Assembly: GCF_000738675.1 (NCBI RefSeq)
Contig: NZ_JPUX01000002.1
Location: 558,001 to 622,000 of the forward strand
Reading direction: 5' to 3'
DNA length: 64,000 nt
Source of the DNA: Serratia nematodiphila DZ0503SBS1
Lineage (GTDB): Bacteria > Pseudomonadota > Gammaproteobacteria > Enterobacterales > Enterobacteriaceae
Within the stretch, counting starts at the first letter, position 1, and each line of letters starts with the position of its first letter. The translations under genes were made by a program, and so were the position numbers. Under the pieces are notes generated by a model that did no database searches, was not told the origin of the DNA, and was given only the letters and a program-made list of their open reading frames with translations. Below are positions 1 through 9,459 of this stretch, piece by piece.

Positions 1-66
1 AACGCAATTTTTATCCTGCCGCCCGAATGTGTATCGGGAGAGGCCAAAGCCCAAAAAGGTGATTTT

Positions 67-765
67 ATGAAGCGCGCGGTTGTCGTTTTCAGCGGTGGAC
101 AAGACTCCACGACCTGCTTAATACAGGCATTGCAACAGTATGACGAAGTTCACTGCGTCACGTTCGATTACGGCCAGCGCCATCGCGCCGAGATTGAAGT
201 GGCTCAAGAGCTGTCGGTAGCCCTCGGCGCCAAGGCGCACAAGGTGCTGGACGTAACGCTGCTCAATGAGCTGGCCGTCAGCAGCCTGACGCGCGACAAT
301 ATTCCGGTTCCCGCCTACGATCCCAACCAGAAAAATGCGCTGCCGAGCACCTTCGTGCCGGGCCGCAACATCCTGTTCCTGACGCTGGCGGCGATCTACG
401 CCTACCAGGTCGAAGCGGAAGCGGTGATCACCGGCGTGTGTGAAACCGATTTCTCCGGCTACCCGGATTGCCGCGACGAGTTCGTTAAAGCGCTGAACAA
501 GGCGGTGACGCTGGGCATCGCCCGCGATATCCGCTTCGAAACGCCGCTGATGTGGCTGAACAAGGCCGAGACCTGGGCACTGGCGGATTATTACCACCAG
601 CTGGATCGCGTACGCCAGGATACGCTGACCTGCTACAACGGCATCAAGGGTGACGGCTGTGGCGAGTGCGCCGCCTGCAACCTGCGCGCCAATGGCCTGA
701 CGCAGTACCGGGCCAACCAGGCGGAAGTGATGGCGGCGTTGAAACAGAAAGCCGGCCTGGCCTGA
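67..765 (+). CDS. queC: 7-cyano-7-deazaguanine synthase QueC
   Basis: Makes preQ0 from 7-carboxy-7-deazaguanine with ATP and ammonia in the cytoplasm, a step towards queuosine in tRNA. The 232-residue protein starts with the PP-loop FSGGQDS near residues 8-14, which binds ATP. Near the C terminus four cysteines (189, 198, 201, 204) form the zinc site typical of the family. The start is backed by a strong ribosome binding site (AAAGGTGA) just upstream. It stands alone and is convergent with fadM. queA and tgt, later enzymes of the same pathway, are in this window near 40.5-42.7 kb. Length matches the E. coli protein. I see nothing unusual. Confidence 0.97.
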   Translation: MKRAVVVFSGGQDSTTCLIQALQQYDEVHCVTFDYGQRHRAEIEVAQELSVALGAKAHKVLDVTLLNELAVSSLTRDNIPVPAYDPNQKNALPSTFVPGRNILFLTLAAIYAYQVEAEAVITGVCETDFSGYPDCRDEFVKALNKAVTLGIARDIRFETPLMWLNKAETWALADYYHQLDRVRQDTLTCYNGIKGDGCGECAACNLRANGLTQYRANQAEVMAALKQKAGLA

Positions 766-773
766 GGGCAGTG

Positions 774-797
774 ACGGCGGCAGCCTATGCCGCCCGT
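774..797. terminator. Bidirectional hairpin between queC and fadM
   Basis: An inverted repeat with a nine-pair GC-rich stem (ACGGCGGCA pairing with TGCCGCCCGT, one bulged C) lies in the 36-base gap between two convergent genes. There is no clear U-tract on either strand, so termination strength is uncertain. Confidence 0.4.
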
Positions 798-801
798 GAG
801 C

Positions 802-1215
802 TTACTGCGGATTCTCCTTCAGCGTGAGCGCCTCCAGGTGCTCGCGCAATTCTCCTTCGATCGGCAGCGCACGCTGCGTTTTCAGATCGACGCACACGAA
901 AGTCAGCAGCGCGTCTGCCACCGGCGTCCCCGCCGGATCCTGCGTCACCTTTTGGCTCAGTACCCCGCTCTTGCCGTTGAGCTGCACCATCTGGCTGTCG
1001 ATACGCAGCTTATCCCCCAATACCGCCGGGCTGCGGTAATTGATATTGATGTTCACCACGATGAAAGCGATGTTGTTTTCCGTCATCCAGCGGAACCCTG
1101 GCTCGTTTTCCAGCCACTCCCAGCGCGCCTCCTCCAGAAACTCCAGATAGCGGGCATTGTTAACGTGCTGGTAGACATCAAGGTGATAACCGCGAACTTT
1201 GATAAAGGTTTGCAT
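802..1215 (-). CDS. fadM: Long-chain acyl-CoA thioesterase FadM (YbaW)
   Basis: Hydrolyses long-chain acyl-CoA, in E. coli notably intermediates left from unsaturated fatty acid oxidation. The 137-residue protein has the single hotdog fold of the 4HBT family. The segment YHLDVYQHVNN (residues 10-20) holds the catalytic Asp13 and the following helix start. The open frame extends 24 codons upstream, but that extension is unlike any homologue. The ATG at 1215 gives MQTFIKVRGYHLD, matching the E. coli start and size. Gene order queC-fadM-ybaV-ppiD is the same as in E. coli. Confidence 0.93.
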   Translation of the reverse strand: MQTFIKVRGYHLDVYQHVNNARYLEFLEEARWEWLENEPGFRWMTENNIAFIVVNININYRSPAVLGDKLRIDSQMVQLNGKSGVLSQKVTQDPAGTPVADALLTFVCVDLKTQRALPIEGELREHLEALTLKENPQ

Positions 1216-1250
1216 AGGGAACGATCGCTCCTGCCTGGTGATTACAGAAA

Positions 1251-1273
1251 GAGGGAGCCGCGTGGGCTCCCTC
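1251..1273 (-). terminator. Intrinsic terminator of ybaV
   Basis: Perfect nine-pair stem GAGGGAGCC/GGCTCCCTC with a five-base loop. On the minus strand it is followed by TTTCT. It lies 97 bases past the ybaV stop and before the fadM start. Confidence 0.6.
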
Positions 1274-1369
1274 GCCCGTTTGGTCAACGCGCCAAACTGG
1301 TAAGACCTGTAAAATGTAGCAGAGGAGTCACGGCCTCAGCGCCATTTTGCCACGCAGCCGCGACCGGGA

Positions 1370-1744
1370 TCACATTTTCAGCCGGGTGCGGTTCTTCTCA
1401 AACAGCGCCGGCCCGATGCCCGGCACCTCCTGCAACTGCTCAACCTGGGTGAACGGCCCGTTCTGTTCGCGATAGCGCACGATGCCTTCCGCCTTCTTCA
1501 GGCCGACGCCGCTCAAGGCGGCGGCCAGTTGTTCGGCAGTGGCCTGATTGATGCTGACCGCCGCCTCTTCGGTTGCCTTGGTCATCACCGATTGTCCGCC
1601 ATGGCTCGCCGGTGTTGAGAGCATCGGCGCCTCGTTTTTTTCCACCGCGGCGGCCGGCCCGGCCAGGCATAACAACAGCGCGGTCAGCGCGGCGTTAACG
1701 TGACGACGGTAACCGAAAAACGCTTTTTTCTCTGAATATTGCAT
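1370..1744 (-). CDS. ybaV: Helix-hairpin-helix protein YbaV (ComEA family)
   Basis: A 124-residue exported protein related to the DNA-binding domain of the competence protein ComEA. An N-terminal signal peptide (hydrophobic stretch AALTALLLCLAGPAAA around residues 18-33) is followed by a linker and a C-terminal helix-hairpin-helix pair. In that pair INQATAEQLAAAL, GVGLKKAEGIV and VPGIGPALFEKN can be read. It probably binds DNA without sequence preference in the periplasm, but its role in non-competent enterobacteria is not established. The start has a strong AAGGAGG site seven bases upstream. It is followed by its own terminator. Confidence 0.9.
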   Translation of the reverse strand: MQYSEKKAFFGYRRHVNAALTALLLCLAGPAAAVEKNEAPMLSTPASHGGQSVMTKATEEAAVSINQATAEQLAAALSGVGLKKAEGIVRYREQNGPFTQVEQLQEVPGIGPALFEKNRTRLKM

Positions 1745-1826
1745 GCTGTATCCTCCTTGTGTGTGACAGCACGGCTACCTTGCCGCGGCGGCGAATATTC
1801 AGCAATCGACGGATGTCAGATATGGA

Positions 1827-1848
1827 AAAGGCCGCGAAAGCGGCCTTT
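1827..1848 (-). terminator. Intrinsic terminator of ppiD
   Basis: Nine-pair stem AAAGGCCGC/GCGGCCTTT closing a four-base loop, 35 bases past the ppiD stop. The minus-strand transcript ends the stem in a run of four Us. Confidence 0.8.
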
Positions 1849-1882
1849 GTTTGTTGCACTGCGTTGCAGAAAAATGCGGCGA

Positions 1883-3766
1883 TTACTGAGGCTGTTGCTC
1901 AGCGGCGCCCATTTTGATCTTGGCTTCTTTACGCAGGCTCGCCAGCAACGAATCGAAGGAAACGCCGGTCGCGCCCTCTTCCATCTTGCCGACGAAGGTT
2001 TTCATTTCATCTTCCGGCAGCGTGCCTGGCTTCACCGCATCAAGCGCAATCAGCACCACGTTGTCCTGACGATCCTGCGACATGCCGTACACCGGCTTGC
2101 CGTCCTGCGGGTGCGGCAGCGCGAATACGCTCTCCACCAGCTGGCTGTCTTCCGGCGCGCGCGCCATCTTCTGCACGGCGCCAAAGCTCAGGCCGGCGGC
2201 TTTCATCGCTTCGTCGCCCTTGCCCTGCTTCAGCTCAACCAGCAGCTTCTCGCCCTGCAGCTTCGCTGCCTGCAGCGCCTTGTTGCGTTTCACCAGTTCC
2301 GCCACGCGGTCTTTTACCTGGTCGAACGGTTCGATGCCTTCCGGCTTGTGGCCGCTCACGCGCACCACGAAAGCGCGGTCGCCGTCTACAGTGATCACGT
2401 CGGAGTTGCTGCCCGGCGCGCCGTTCTCGCCGATCAGCGAGCCGTCGAAGATCGCCTGCACCACCGGTTTGAAGTTCAGCGCGGCAGGGATGTTGTCGCG
2501 GGTGAACCAGTCGCTTTGCGCCGCTTTCACGCCGGCCGCTTCCTCAGCCGAGGCCAAAGATTCGTTGTCGCTGGTCGCCGCTTCGCTCACCTTCTGCTGC
2601 AGCGCGTAATAGGCGTCTACCGCTTTCTCCTGCTGCACCTGCTTGGCGATGGCGTCATGCACTTCGCTCAGCGGTTTCAGTTTCTCAGGTTCGATGTCGT
2701 TCAAACGCACGATCAGGTAGCCGACGGAGGATTTCACTACGCCGGACAGCTGCCCTTTCTCGGTCAGGTTAGCCTGCTTCAGCTCGTCGGCGGTGGTTTC
2801 CGGCTCCAGCCAACCCAGCTCGCCGCCGGTGCGGCGTGAGATGATGTCGGTGGATTTCTCTTTCGCCAGGGTGGCGAAATCGGCGCCCTTCTTCAGCTCG
2901 TCCAGCGCCGCGTTGGCTTCCGCCTCGGTTTTCAGCTGGATCACGCTGTAGTTTTTACGCTCCGGCTGGCCGTAGCTGCTCTTGTGCTGGTCGTAGTAAG
3001 CGTTGATGTCCTCTTCGCTCACTTTCACCTTGTCCTGCATGGACGCGGCGTCCAGCGGGATATAGCTCACCTTCACCTGCTCCGGGGCGATGAAGCTGTT
3101 CTTGTTCTGATCGTAATACGCCTTCAGTTCGTCGTCGCCGGCGCTTTGTTTCGCCTGCAGCGCTTTCAAATCGATGGTCGCCAGGCGCACGTCGCGCTCC
3201 TGCAGCACCAGCGCCGCCATGGCTTGCGATTCAGACGGCAGCACGAAACCGGACTCGCCGAAGGCCTGGATCACCTGCTGATTGACCAACTGCTGACGCA
3301 TCGACTGCGCGAAGTTGTCGGCGGTGTAGCCCATGCGGCCAATCAGATCGAGATATTTGGCGTTATCGAACTGGCCGTTGGTCTGGAAGTAAGGCGCCTT
3401 GCGGATGGCGTCCTTGATCTGATCGTCGCTGACCGCTAGGCCCAGCTTCTTGGCATACTGGTCGAGCAGCATGTTGTCGATCAACTGGGACAACACCTGA
3501 CGGCGCATCTGCTGCATGTAGCCTTCGTTGCCGGCCAGCGCAGAGAACTGGTCACCCAGCTGCTGCTGCATGCGGCTGCGCTCGCTTTGGAAAGCCTGTT
3601 CCAGCTGAGCGCGTTCGATCGTCTGACCATTTACTTTCGCAGCATAATCGCCGGAGCCGCCGATCAGGTAGTTACCCACCCCGGTCAGAACGAATGACAG
3701 GATGATCAGGGCCAGGATGATTTTGAGCACGACGTGATTGGCAGCCGCGCGTAAATTGTCCATCAT
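1883..3766 (-). CDS. ppiD: Periplasmic folding chaperone PpiD
   Basis: Inner-membrane-anchored chaperone of the SurA/parvulin family that meets secreted proteins as they leave the Sec translocon. The protein has a short cytoplasmic start and one membrane segment (VVLKIILALIILSFVLTGVGNYLIGG, about residues 12-37). A SurA-like N domain follows, then a central parvulin domain (around residues 260-355, with GGELGWLEP) and a C-terminal domain. The frame is open 12 codons further upstream, but MMDNLRAAANHVVLK matches the E. coli start, so I use the ATG at 3766 (627 residues). It sits directly after hupB on the same strand, but a strong terminator separates them. Confidence 0.96.
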   Translation of the reverse strand: MMDNLRAAANHVVLKIILALIILSFVLTGVGNYLIGGSGDYAAKVNGQTIERAQLEQAFQSERSRMQQQLGDQFSALAGNEGYMQQMRRQVLSQLIDNMLLDQYAKKLGLAVSDDQIKDAIRKAPYFQTNGQFDNAKYLDLIGRMGYTADNFAQSMRQQLVNQQVIQAFGESGFVLPSESQAMAALVLQERDVRLATIDLKALQAKQSAGDDELKAYYDQNKNSFIAPEQVKVSYIPLDAASMQDKVKVSEEDINAYYDQHKSSYGQPERKNYSVIQLKTEAEANAALDELKKGADFATLAKEKSTDIISRRTGGELGWLEPETTADELKQANLTEKGQLSGVVKSSVGYLIVRLNDIEPEKLKPLSEVHDAIAKQVQQEKAVDAYYALQQKVSEAATSDNESLASAEEAAGVKAAQSDWFTRDNIPAALNFKPVVQAIFDGSLIGENGAPGSNSDVITVDGDRAFVVRVSGHKPEGIEPFDQVKDRVAELVKRNKALQAAKLQGEKLLVELKQGKGDEAMKAAGLSFGAVQKMARAPEDSQLVESVFALPHPQDGKPVYGMSQDRQDNVVLIALDAVKPGTLPEDEMKTFVGKMEEGATGVSFDSLLASLRKEAKIKMGAAEQQPQ

Positions 3767-3829
3767 AGTGTGACAACACTCCGCTGTGATGTGGATTAAC
3801 AACCCTTGCGCAGGCGCGTTCCCTGCGAC

Positions 3830-3861
3830 AAAAATAAAAAAAGCGCATCAGTCCGATGCGC
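3830..3861 (-). terminator. Strong intrinsic terminator of hupB
   Basis: Seven-pair stem GCGCATC/GATGCGC with a five-base loop, followed on the minus strand by seven Us, one A and five more Us. It lies about 85 bases past the hupB stop. Confidence 0.9.
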
Positions 3862-3944
3862 CTTGTATCTTACCTTACCAGCACCGCTGCGTCAGGTGAT
3901 TGTTTATTACAAAACCCTGTTACGCTAAACGGTTAGACGCTAAA

Positions 3945-4217
3945 TCAGTTTACAGCGTCTTTCAGCGCTTTCCCTGCACGGAAGGCAGGTACTTTGGCTG
4001 CCGCGATCTTGATCTCTTTACCGGTTTGCGGGTTGCGGCCGGTACGGGCCGAACGTTCACGCACGGTAAAGGAACCGAAACCTACCAGAGCCACGTCATC
4101 CCCTGCTTTCAGGGAGTCGGTAACGGAAGCGATTACTGCGTCTAAAGCACGTCCCGCTGCCGCTTTGGAAATATCAGCACCTGCGGCAATCTTGTCGATC
4201 AGTTGTGACTTATTCAC
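3945..4217 (-). CDS. hupB: DNA-binding protein HU-beta
   Basis: One of the two HU subunits, a small histone-like protein that bends and compacts DNA without strong sequence choice. The 90 residues start [25 protein letters not shown]. They include the family signature [21 protein letters not shown] at about residues 46-66, which forms the DNA-gripping arm with the intercalating proline. Length equals E. coli HupB. A sigma-70 type promoter lies about 70 bases upstream and a strong terminator follows, so it is a single-gene unit between lon and ppiD, as in E. coli. Confidence 0.98.
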   Translation of the reverse strand: MNKSQLIDKIAAGADISKAAAGRALDAVIASVTDSLKAGDDVALVGFGSFTVRERSARTGRNPQTGKEIKIAAAKVPAFRAGKALKDAVN

Positions 4218-4282
4218 TCTATCATCCCCTCTAGAATTCTATCGTCGCACCGAAAAATCCCTACGGTTGCGACAGCGCAGCT

Positions 4283-4311
4283 GTTATATCAATCCCATCG
4301 AACCTTGGCAA
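4283..4311 (-). promoter_or_regulatory. Sigma-70 promoter of hupB
   Basis: Read on the minus strand, TTGCCA and TATAAC are spaced exactly 17 bases apart, with the -10 box about 66 bases from the hupB start codon. Both hexamers match the consensus at four or five positions. Confidence 0.7.
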
Positions 4312-4363
4312 GCCACCGACTGGGTGACAAAACGCGGGCCGACAGAGATCTAACTTAGCGGTA

Positions 4364-4402
4364 CAAAAAAATACTGGCAAGTCCGAAATGGCTTGCCAGT
4401 AT
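4364..4402 (-). terminator. Intrinsic terminator of lon
   Basis: Eleven-pair stem ATACTGGCAAG/CTTGCCAGTAT with a ten-base loop, followed by six Us on the minus strand, 32 bases after the lon stop. Confidence 0.92.
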
Positions 4403-4433
4403 AAGTTTTATCAATGGTTTTTGCGATTCGTCA

Positions 4434-6788
4434 CTATTTTGCCGCTACCGGCAGTGCGCCGAAGGCCGGGTTTTGCAACGCAATGTTCAAAACTTCATCG
4501 ATTCGCTGCACCGGATGAATCTCCAGATCGGCGATAACATTGTCCGGAATCTCTTCCAGATCGCGCTTGTTCTCGTAAGGGATCAGCACGGTTTTGATGC
4601 CGCCGCGATGCGCCGCCAGCAGTTTCTCTTTCAGGCCGCCGATCGGCAACACCTGGCCGCGCAGCGTGATCTCGCCGGTCATCGCCACATCGGCGCGTAC
4701 CGGGTTGCCGGTCAGGCAGGAGACCAGCGCGGTGCACATCGCGATACCGGCGCTCGGGCCATCTTTCGGCGTCGCCCCTTCCGGCACGTGCACGTGGATG
4801 TCGCGTTTCTCGTAGAAATCGGCGTTGATGCCCAATTTCTCCGCGCGCGCGCGCACCACGGTCAGCGCCGCCTGAATCGATTCCTGCATCACTTCACCCA
4901 GAGAACCGGTGTAGGTCAGCTTGCCTTTGCCCGGCACGCAGGCGGTTTCGATGGTCAGCAAATCGCCGCCCACTTCCGTCCACGCCAGCCCGGTGACTTC
5001 GCCCACGCGGTTTTCGGTATCCGCACGGCCGTAATCGACGCGCTGCACGCCCAGGTAATCCTTCAGGTTGTCGCCGTTGATCTCGATGTGCTTGCGCTTC
5101 TTGTCCATCAGCAGCGTTTTCACCGCTTTACGGCACAGTTTGGAGATTTCACGCTCCAGGCTGCGCACCCCGGCTTCGCGGGTATAGAAGCGAATAATGC
5201 CGATGATGGCGCTGTCGTCGACCGTCAACTCGCCTTTTTTCAGCGCATTGCGCTCGAGCTGCTTCGGCAGCAGGTGCTGTTTGGCGATGTTGAGCTTCTC
5301 GTCCTCGGTATAACCCGACAGGCGGATCACTTCCATACGATCCAGCAGCGGCGCAGGAATGTTCATCGAGTTCGAGGTGGCGACAAACATCACGTCGGAC
5401 AGATCGTAATCCACTTCCAGGTAGTGGTCGTTGAACGCCACGTTCTGTTCCGGATCCAGCACCTCCAGCAGAGCGGAGGCCGGATCGCCGCGCATGTCGG
5501 AAGACATCTTGTCGATCTCATCCAGCAGGAACAGCGGGTTCTTTACCCCCACCTTGGCCATCTTCTGGATCAGCTTGCCCGGCATCGAACCGATGTAGGT
5601 ACGACGGTGACCGCGGATTTCCGCTTCGTCACGCACGCCGCCCAGCGCCATGCGCACGTACTGGCGACCGGTCGCCTTGGCGATCGACTGCCCCAGCGAG
5701 GTTTTACCCACGCCCGGCGGCCCCACCAGACACAGGATCGGCCCCTTGATTTTGCTGACGCGGCTCTGTACCGCGAGGTACTCGAGGATGCGATCTTTCA
5801 CGCGCTCCAGGCCGTAGTGATCGGTATCGAGCACTTCCTGCGCCTTGTTCAGGTCTTTTTTCACCTTGCTGCGCGCATTCCACGGCACCTGCAGCATCCA
5901 GTCGATGTAGCCGCGCACCACGGTCGCTTCCGCCGACATCGGCGACATCATCTTCAGCTTTTGCAGTTCCGCTTCGGTTTTTTCGCGCGCCTCTTTCGGC
6001 ATTTTCGCCGCATCGATCTTGCGCTTCAGCGCTTCGTGCTCGTCCGGCGCGTCGTCCATCTCCCCCAGTTCTTTCTGAATCGCCTTCATCTGCTCATTCA
6101 GATAGTACTCGCGCTGACTCTTCTCCATCTGCTTCTTGACGCGGTTACGGATGCGTTTCTCAACCTGCAGCAGGTCGATCTCCGACTCCATCATCGCCAT
6201 CAGGTATTCCAGACGCTCGGTGATGTCGGACATCTCGAGCACCGACTGCTTGTCGCTGAGTTTCAGCGGCATGTGGGCGGCGATGGTGTCCGCCAGGCGC
6301 GCGGCGTCGTCGATGCTGTTGAGTGAAGTCAGCACCTCCGGCGGGATTTTTTTGTTCAGTTTGATATAGCCTTCAAACTGATTGATCGCGGTGCGCACCA
6401 GCACTTCCTGCTCGCGCTCGTCGATAGCCGGCGACTCAAGGTATTCCGCCTGCGCGGCGAAATGCTCACCGCTGTCGGACAGCGTAGTGATGCGTGCGCG
6501 CTGCAGCCCCTCGACCAGCACTTTTACCGTGCCGTCCGGCAGCTTCAGCATCTGCAGGATCGACGCTACGGTGCCGACCGAGAACAAGTCGTTAATGCCA
6601 GGTTCATCCGTTGAGGCCTCTTTCTGTGCCACCAGCATGATCTTCTTATCGTGATCCATTGCGGCTTCGAGGCACCGAATCGATTTTTCCCGGCCAACAA
6701 ATAACGGGATCACCATGTGCGGATAAACCACCACGTCGCGCAATGGCAAAACGGGGATTTCAATGCGTTCGGAACGCTCAGGGTTCAT
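4434..6788 (-). CDS. lon: ATP-dependent protease Lon
   Basis: Cytoplasmic AAA+ serine protease that degrades misfolded proteins and regulators such as SulA and RcsA in enterobacteria. The 784-residue protein starts [20 protein letters not shown], identical in layout to E. coli Lon. It has the N-terminal substrate domain, a coiled-coil segment, and the AAA+ module with Walker [10 protein letters not shown]. In the C-terminal protease domain Ser679 (in DGPSAG) and Lys722 (in LKEKLLAA) form the catalytic dyad. The frame is open 19 codons further upstream, without homology. A sigma-32 promoter lies about 90 bases upstream. Confidence 0.98.
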   Translation of the reverse strand: MNPERSERIEIPVLPLRDVVVYPHMVIPLFVGREKSIRCLEAAMDHDKKIMLVAQKEASTDEPGINDLFSVGTVASILQMLKLPDGTVKVLVEGLQRARITTLSDSGEHFAAQAEYLESPAIDEREQEVLVRTAINQFEGYIKLNKKIPPEVLTSLNSIDDAARLADTIAAHMPLKLSDKQSVLEMSDITERLEYLMAMMESEIDLLQVEKRIRNRVKKQMEKSQREYYLNEQMKAIQKELGEMDDAPDEHEALKRKIDAAKMPKEAREKTEAELQKLKMMSPMSAEATVVRGYIDWMLQVPWNARSKVKKDLNKAQEVLDTDHYGLERVKDRILEYLAVQSRVSKIKGPILCLVGPPGVGKTSLGQSIAKATGRQYVRMALGGVRDEAEIRGHRRTYIGSMPGKLIQKMAKVGVKNPLFLLDEIDKMSSDMRGDPASALLEVLDPEQNVAFNDHYLEVDYDLSDVMFVATSNSMNIPAPLLDRMEVIRLSGYTEDEKLNIAKQHLLPKQLERNALKKGELTVDDSAIIGIIRFYTREAGVRSLEREISKLCRKAVKTLLMDKKRKHIEINGDNLKDYLGVQRVDYGRADTENRVGEVTGLAWTEVGGDLLTIETACVPGKGKLTYTGSLGEVMQESIQAALTVVRARAEKLGINADFYEKRDIHVHVPEGATPKDGPSAGIAMCTALVSCLTGNPVRADVAMTGEITLRGQVLPIGGLKEKLLAAHRGGIKTVLIPYENKRDLEEIPDNVIADLEIHPVQRIDEVLNIALQNPAFGALPVAAK

Positions 6789-6878
6789 AGAGCTCTCTCT
6801 TAGTTTAATTTCCGCCAGGTTGAGGGGGAATCTCATGAGACGCAAGCATCTAACGTTTCATAAAATCTGGTTAATGAG

Positions 6879-6907
6879 TATATGGGGATGAATCTCTTAC
6901 ATTCAAC
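6879..6907 (-). promoter_or_regulatory. Heat-shock (sigma-32) promoter of lon
   Basis: On the minus strand GTTGAAT, 13 bases, then CCCCATATA. This fits the sigma-32 consensus (CTTGAAA, 13-15 bases, CCCCATNTA) and resembles the E. coli lon promoter. It lies between the clpX terminator and the lon start. Confidence 0.85.
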
Positions 6908-6927
6908 GGCAAGAATGCAGGAAAAAG

Positions 6928-6952
6928 AAATGGGGGATGAAATCCCCCATTT
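6928..6952 (-). terminator. Intrinsic terminator of clpX
   Basis: Ten-pair stem AATGGGGGAT/ATCCCCCATT with a three-base loop. The minus-strand tail reads TTCTTTTTC. It is about 30 bases after the clpX stop. Confidence 0.88.
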
Positions 6953-6982
6953 TACTGATAACGCGCTGGTTTAACTGGCTAA

Positions 6983-8254
6983 TTATTCGCCAGACGCCTG
7001 GGCTTCAGGCTTGCCGTAAATCAGCAGCGGTTTGGATTGGCCGGCGATCACCGACTCGTCGATCACCACTTTGTCTACGCTGTCCATCGACGGCAGATCG
7101 TACATGGTGTCGAGCAGCGCGCCTTCCACGATGGAACGCAGGCCGCGGGCACCGGTTTTGCGCGCCATGGCTTTCTTGGCGATGGCGTTCAGCGCTTCGT
7201 CGCGGAACTCCAGCTCCACGCCTTCCAGATTGAACAGCGCCTGATACTGCTTGGTCAGGGCGTTCTTCGGCTCTTTCAGGATCTGAATCAGCGCGTCCTC
7301 GCTCAGCTCGCTCAGGGTCGCCACCACCGGCAGACGGCCGATGAACTCAGGGATCAGACCAAACTTGATCAAATCTTCCGGTTCGGCCTGCAGCAGCAGT
7401 TCGCCTTCGGTAGCCTTCTCGGACTCGCCCTTGACGGTCGCGCCGAAGCCGATGCCGGAGCCGGTGTTGACGCGTTGACCGATCACCTTATCCAGGCCGG
7501 CAAATGCGCCGCCGCAGATAAACAGGATCTTGGAAGTATCGACCTGCAGGAATTCCTGTTGCGGATGCTTGCGCCCGCCCTGCGGCGGAACCGCGGCGAT
7601 GGTGCCTTCAATCAGCTTCAGCAGCGCCTGCTGCACGCCTTCACCCGAGACGTCACGCGTGATCGACGGGTTGTCGGACTTACGGGAAATCTTATCGATT
7701 TCATCGATATAAACGATGCCGCGCTGCGCTTTCTGCACGTCATAGTCACATTTTTGCAACAGCTTCTGGATAATATTTTCCACGTCCTCGCCCACGTAAC
7801 CGGCTTCGGTCAGGGTGGTGGCGTCGGCCATGGTGAACGGCACGTCCAGGAAGCGCGCCAGCGTTTCCGCCAGCAGAGTCTTGCCGCTGCCGGTCGGGCC
7901 GATCAGCAAGATGTTGCTCTTGCCCAACTCGATACCGTTGCTGGTATCGCCGTTGCGCAGGCGTTTGTAGTGGTTGTACACCGCAACCGCCAGCACTTTC
8001 TTCGCCTGCTCCTGGCCGATGACGTAGTCATCCAGGTGGTGGCGAATTTCGTGTGGCGTCGGCAGCGCACTGCGCTCACGATGCGGGGCAACTTCTTTAA
8101 TCTCTTCGCGAATAATGTCGTTACACAGATCGACACATTCATCGCAGATATACACTGACGGCCCGGCAATCAGCTTACGCACTTCATGCTGGCTTTTGCC
8201 GCAAAAAGAGCAGTACAGCAGCTTTCCTGAACCGTCTTTGCGCTTATCTGTCAT
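6983..8254 (-). CDS. clpX: ClpXP protease ATPase subunit ClpX
   Basis: AAA+ unfoldase that recognises substrates, for example ssrA-tagged proteins, and feeds them to ClpP. The 423-residue protein has an N-terminal zinc-binding domain with Cys15, Cys18, Cys37 and Cys40. It also has Walker A GPTGSGKT, the pore loop GYVGEDVE and the RKH loop GGRKHPQQE. It follows clpP on the same strand with a 143-base gap. That gap includes TATAGT, which could be the -10 box of a clpX-specific promoter. Length is one residue below E. coli ClpX. Confidence 0.98.
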   Translation of the reverse strand: MTDKRKDGSGKLLYCSFCGKSQHEVRKLIAGPSVYICDECVDLCNDIIREEIKEVAPHRERSALPTPHEIRHHLDDYVIGQEQAKKVLAVAVYNHYKRLRNGDTSNGIELGKSNILLIGPTGSGKTLLAETLARFLDVPFTMADATTLTEAGYVGEDVENIIQKLLQKCDYDVQKAQRGIVYIDEIDKISRKSDNPSITRDVSGEGVQQALLKLIEGTIAAVPPQGGRKHPQQEFLQVDTSKILFICGGAFAGLDKVIGQRVNTGSGIGFGATVKGESEKATEGELLLQAEPEDLIKFGLIPEFIGRLPVVATLSELSEDALIQILKEPKNALTKQYQALFNLEGVELEFRDEALNAIAKKAMARKTGARGLRSIVEGALLDTMYDLPSMDSVDKVVIDESVIAGQSKPLLIYGKPEAQASGE

Positions 8255-8397
8255 CAGTCAAACCTCTTCTTTAGTCTTGTCCCGCAGGAAAATCACGGCG
8301 GCAGTGCGCCCAAACTCATATCGGGAACGCCGAGGGACCGCAACAGAACGAGCCCCTGCCCACTCTGATTACTATAGTCCATCGGCGCCGCGTGGTT

Positions 8398-9021
8398 CTA
8401 GCTGCGGTGTGTCAGAATGCCGTCAACCAGGCCGTATTCCACGGCTTCGTCCGCGGTCATAAAGCGATCGCGCTCGGTATCGCGCTCGATCTGCTCCAGC
8501 GGCTGGCCGGTATGCTCGGCCATCAGTTCGTTCATGCGCGCTTTCACCTTCAGGATTTCACGCGCGTGGATTTCGATGTCCGTCGCCTGGCCCTGGTAGC
8601 CGCCCAGCGGCTGGTGAATCATCACGCGCGAGTTCGGCAAGCAGAAACGTTTGCCTTTGGCGCCCGCGGTCAGCAGGAAGGAGCCCATCGAGCACGCCTG
8701 GCCCATACAGATGGTGCTGACGTCCGGCTTGATGAACTTCATGGTGTCGTAAATCGACATGCCCGCGGTAATTACCCCACCCGGCGAGTTGATGTAGAGG
8801 TAAATGTCTTTTTCCGGGCTTTCCGCTTCGAGGAACAACATTTGCGCCACGATCAGGTTGGCCATGTGATCTTCCACCTGGCCGGTCAGGAAAATGATGC
8901 GCTCTTTCAGCAGGCGGGAATAAATGTCGTAAGAACGCTCCCCGCGTGAAGTCTGCTCTACCACCATCGGCACCAGCGCCATGTTCGGTGCAAATTGATC
9001 TCGTTCGCCACTGTATGACAT
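8398..9021 (-). CDS. clpP: ClpXP/ClpAP protease proteolytic subunit ClpP
   Basis: Serine peptidase that forms the double heptameric degradation chamber used by ClpX and ClpA. The 207-residue precursor has the catalytic Ser111 in GQACSMGS and His136 in MIHQPLGG, the same numbers as in E. coli. The N-terminal propeptide is expected to be clipped by autoprocessing. The start has AGGAGA upstream. A near-perfect sigma-32 promoter lies about 170 bases upstream, and clpX follows in the same direction. Both facts point to heat-shock control of the pair. Confidence 0.98.
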   Translation of the reverse strand: MSYSGERDQFAPNMALVPMVVEQTSRGERSYDIYSRLLKERIIFLTGQVEDHMANLIVAQMLFLEAESPEKDIYLYINSPGGVITAGMSIYDTMKFIKPDVSTICMGQACSMGSFLLTAGAKGKRFCLPNSRVMIHQPLGGYQGQATDIEIHAREILKVKARMNELMAEHTGQPLEQIERDTERDRFMTADEAVEYGLVDGILTHRS

Positions 9022-9192
9022 TACCGTCTCCTAATAGAAATTGCCTTGGCGGCCAGGGTGTCACCCTAATACGCCGATTCTACTTGAGAACGGCCATGAT
9101 GACTATGCTCAAGCATTCGACCCGCGCCGCACGTACCCGACGGTTGTTTTATCCCGCGCACTTTGGCAAACAGCCCCAGAATTATTCACTAC

Positions 9193-9221
9193 AGATGGGG
9201 GGATCCCGGCGCGATTTCAAG
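9193..9221 (-). promoter_or_regulatory. Heat-shock (sigma-32) promoter of clpP
   Basis: On the minus strand CTTGAAA, 14 bases, then CCCCATCT. This is a near-perfect match to the sigma-32 consensus and points at clpP. The implied leader is about 165 bases long. Confidence 0.88.
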
Positions 9222-9364
9222 CCCAGGAGCCGATTTTCTCCGCGCGCCGGAAACGATGCCGTTATTCTGACCGTTATCATGCCAGCCAGTTCCCCAGGCA
9301 ACAGGGTAAATATAGTGCATATTGCCCCGCTTAACCTGAGATTAATCAGCAACGTGGCAAAAAG

Positions 9365-9396
9365 AAAAGCCCGCAACCTGAGGTTGCGGGCTTTTT
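9365..9396. terminator. Bidirectional intrinsic terminator after tig
   Basis: Fourteen-pair stem AAAAGCCCGCAACC/GGTTGCGGGCTTTT with a three-base loop. The stem ends are A/T runs, so it works on both strands. It serves tig on the minus strand. Confidence 0.92.
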
Positions 9397-9459
9397 CATC
9401 GTGCGCCGGTTCGCCAGGCGAAACAGGGGGCGCCGTTCATCGCGCCCGGCACGCCGGCA

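Larger units (their letters stand above)
9022..9459. other. clpP-tig intergenic region
   Basis: 438 bases without a gene. The region holds the bidirectional tig terminator near its right end, then the clpP heat-shock promoter and a long clpP leader of about 165 bases. I see no credible reading frame in it. Short open frames here lack ribosome binding sites and resemble nothing I know. Confidence 0.7.

Noticed and set aside
1..66. preQ1 riboswitch before queC
   Set aside because: Only 66 bases are visible; no preQ1-I pattern (compact GG-rich stem with A-rich tail) can be read, and such elements are not typical of queC in this group.
4473..6326. 617-codon open frame antisense to lon
   Set aside because: It is the shadow of GC-rich lon codons on the other strand. 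The protein is a low-complexity His/Arg/Gln-rich string with no domain, and lon is certain.
6789..6982. Small RNA SraA between clpX and lon
   Set aside because: E. coli has a short RNA in this interval, but here I can only read the clpX terminator and the lon promoter; no independent promoter-terminator pair is visible.
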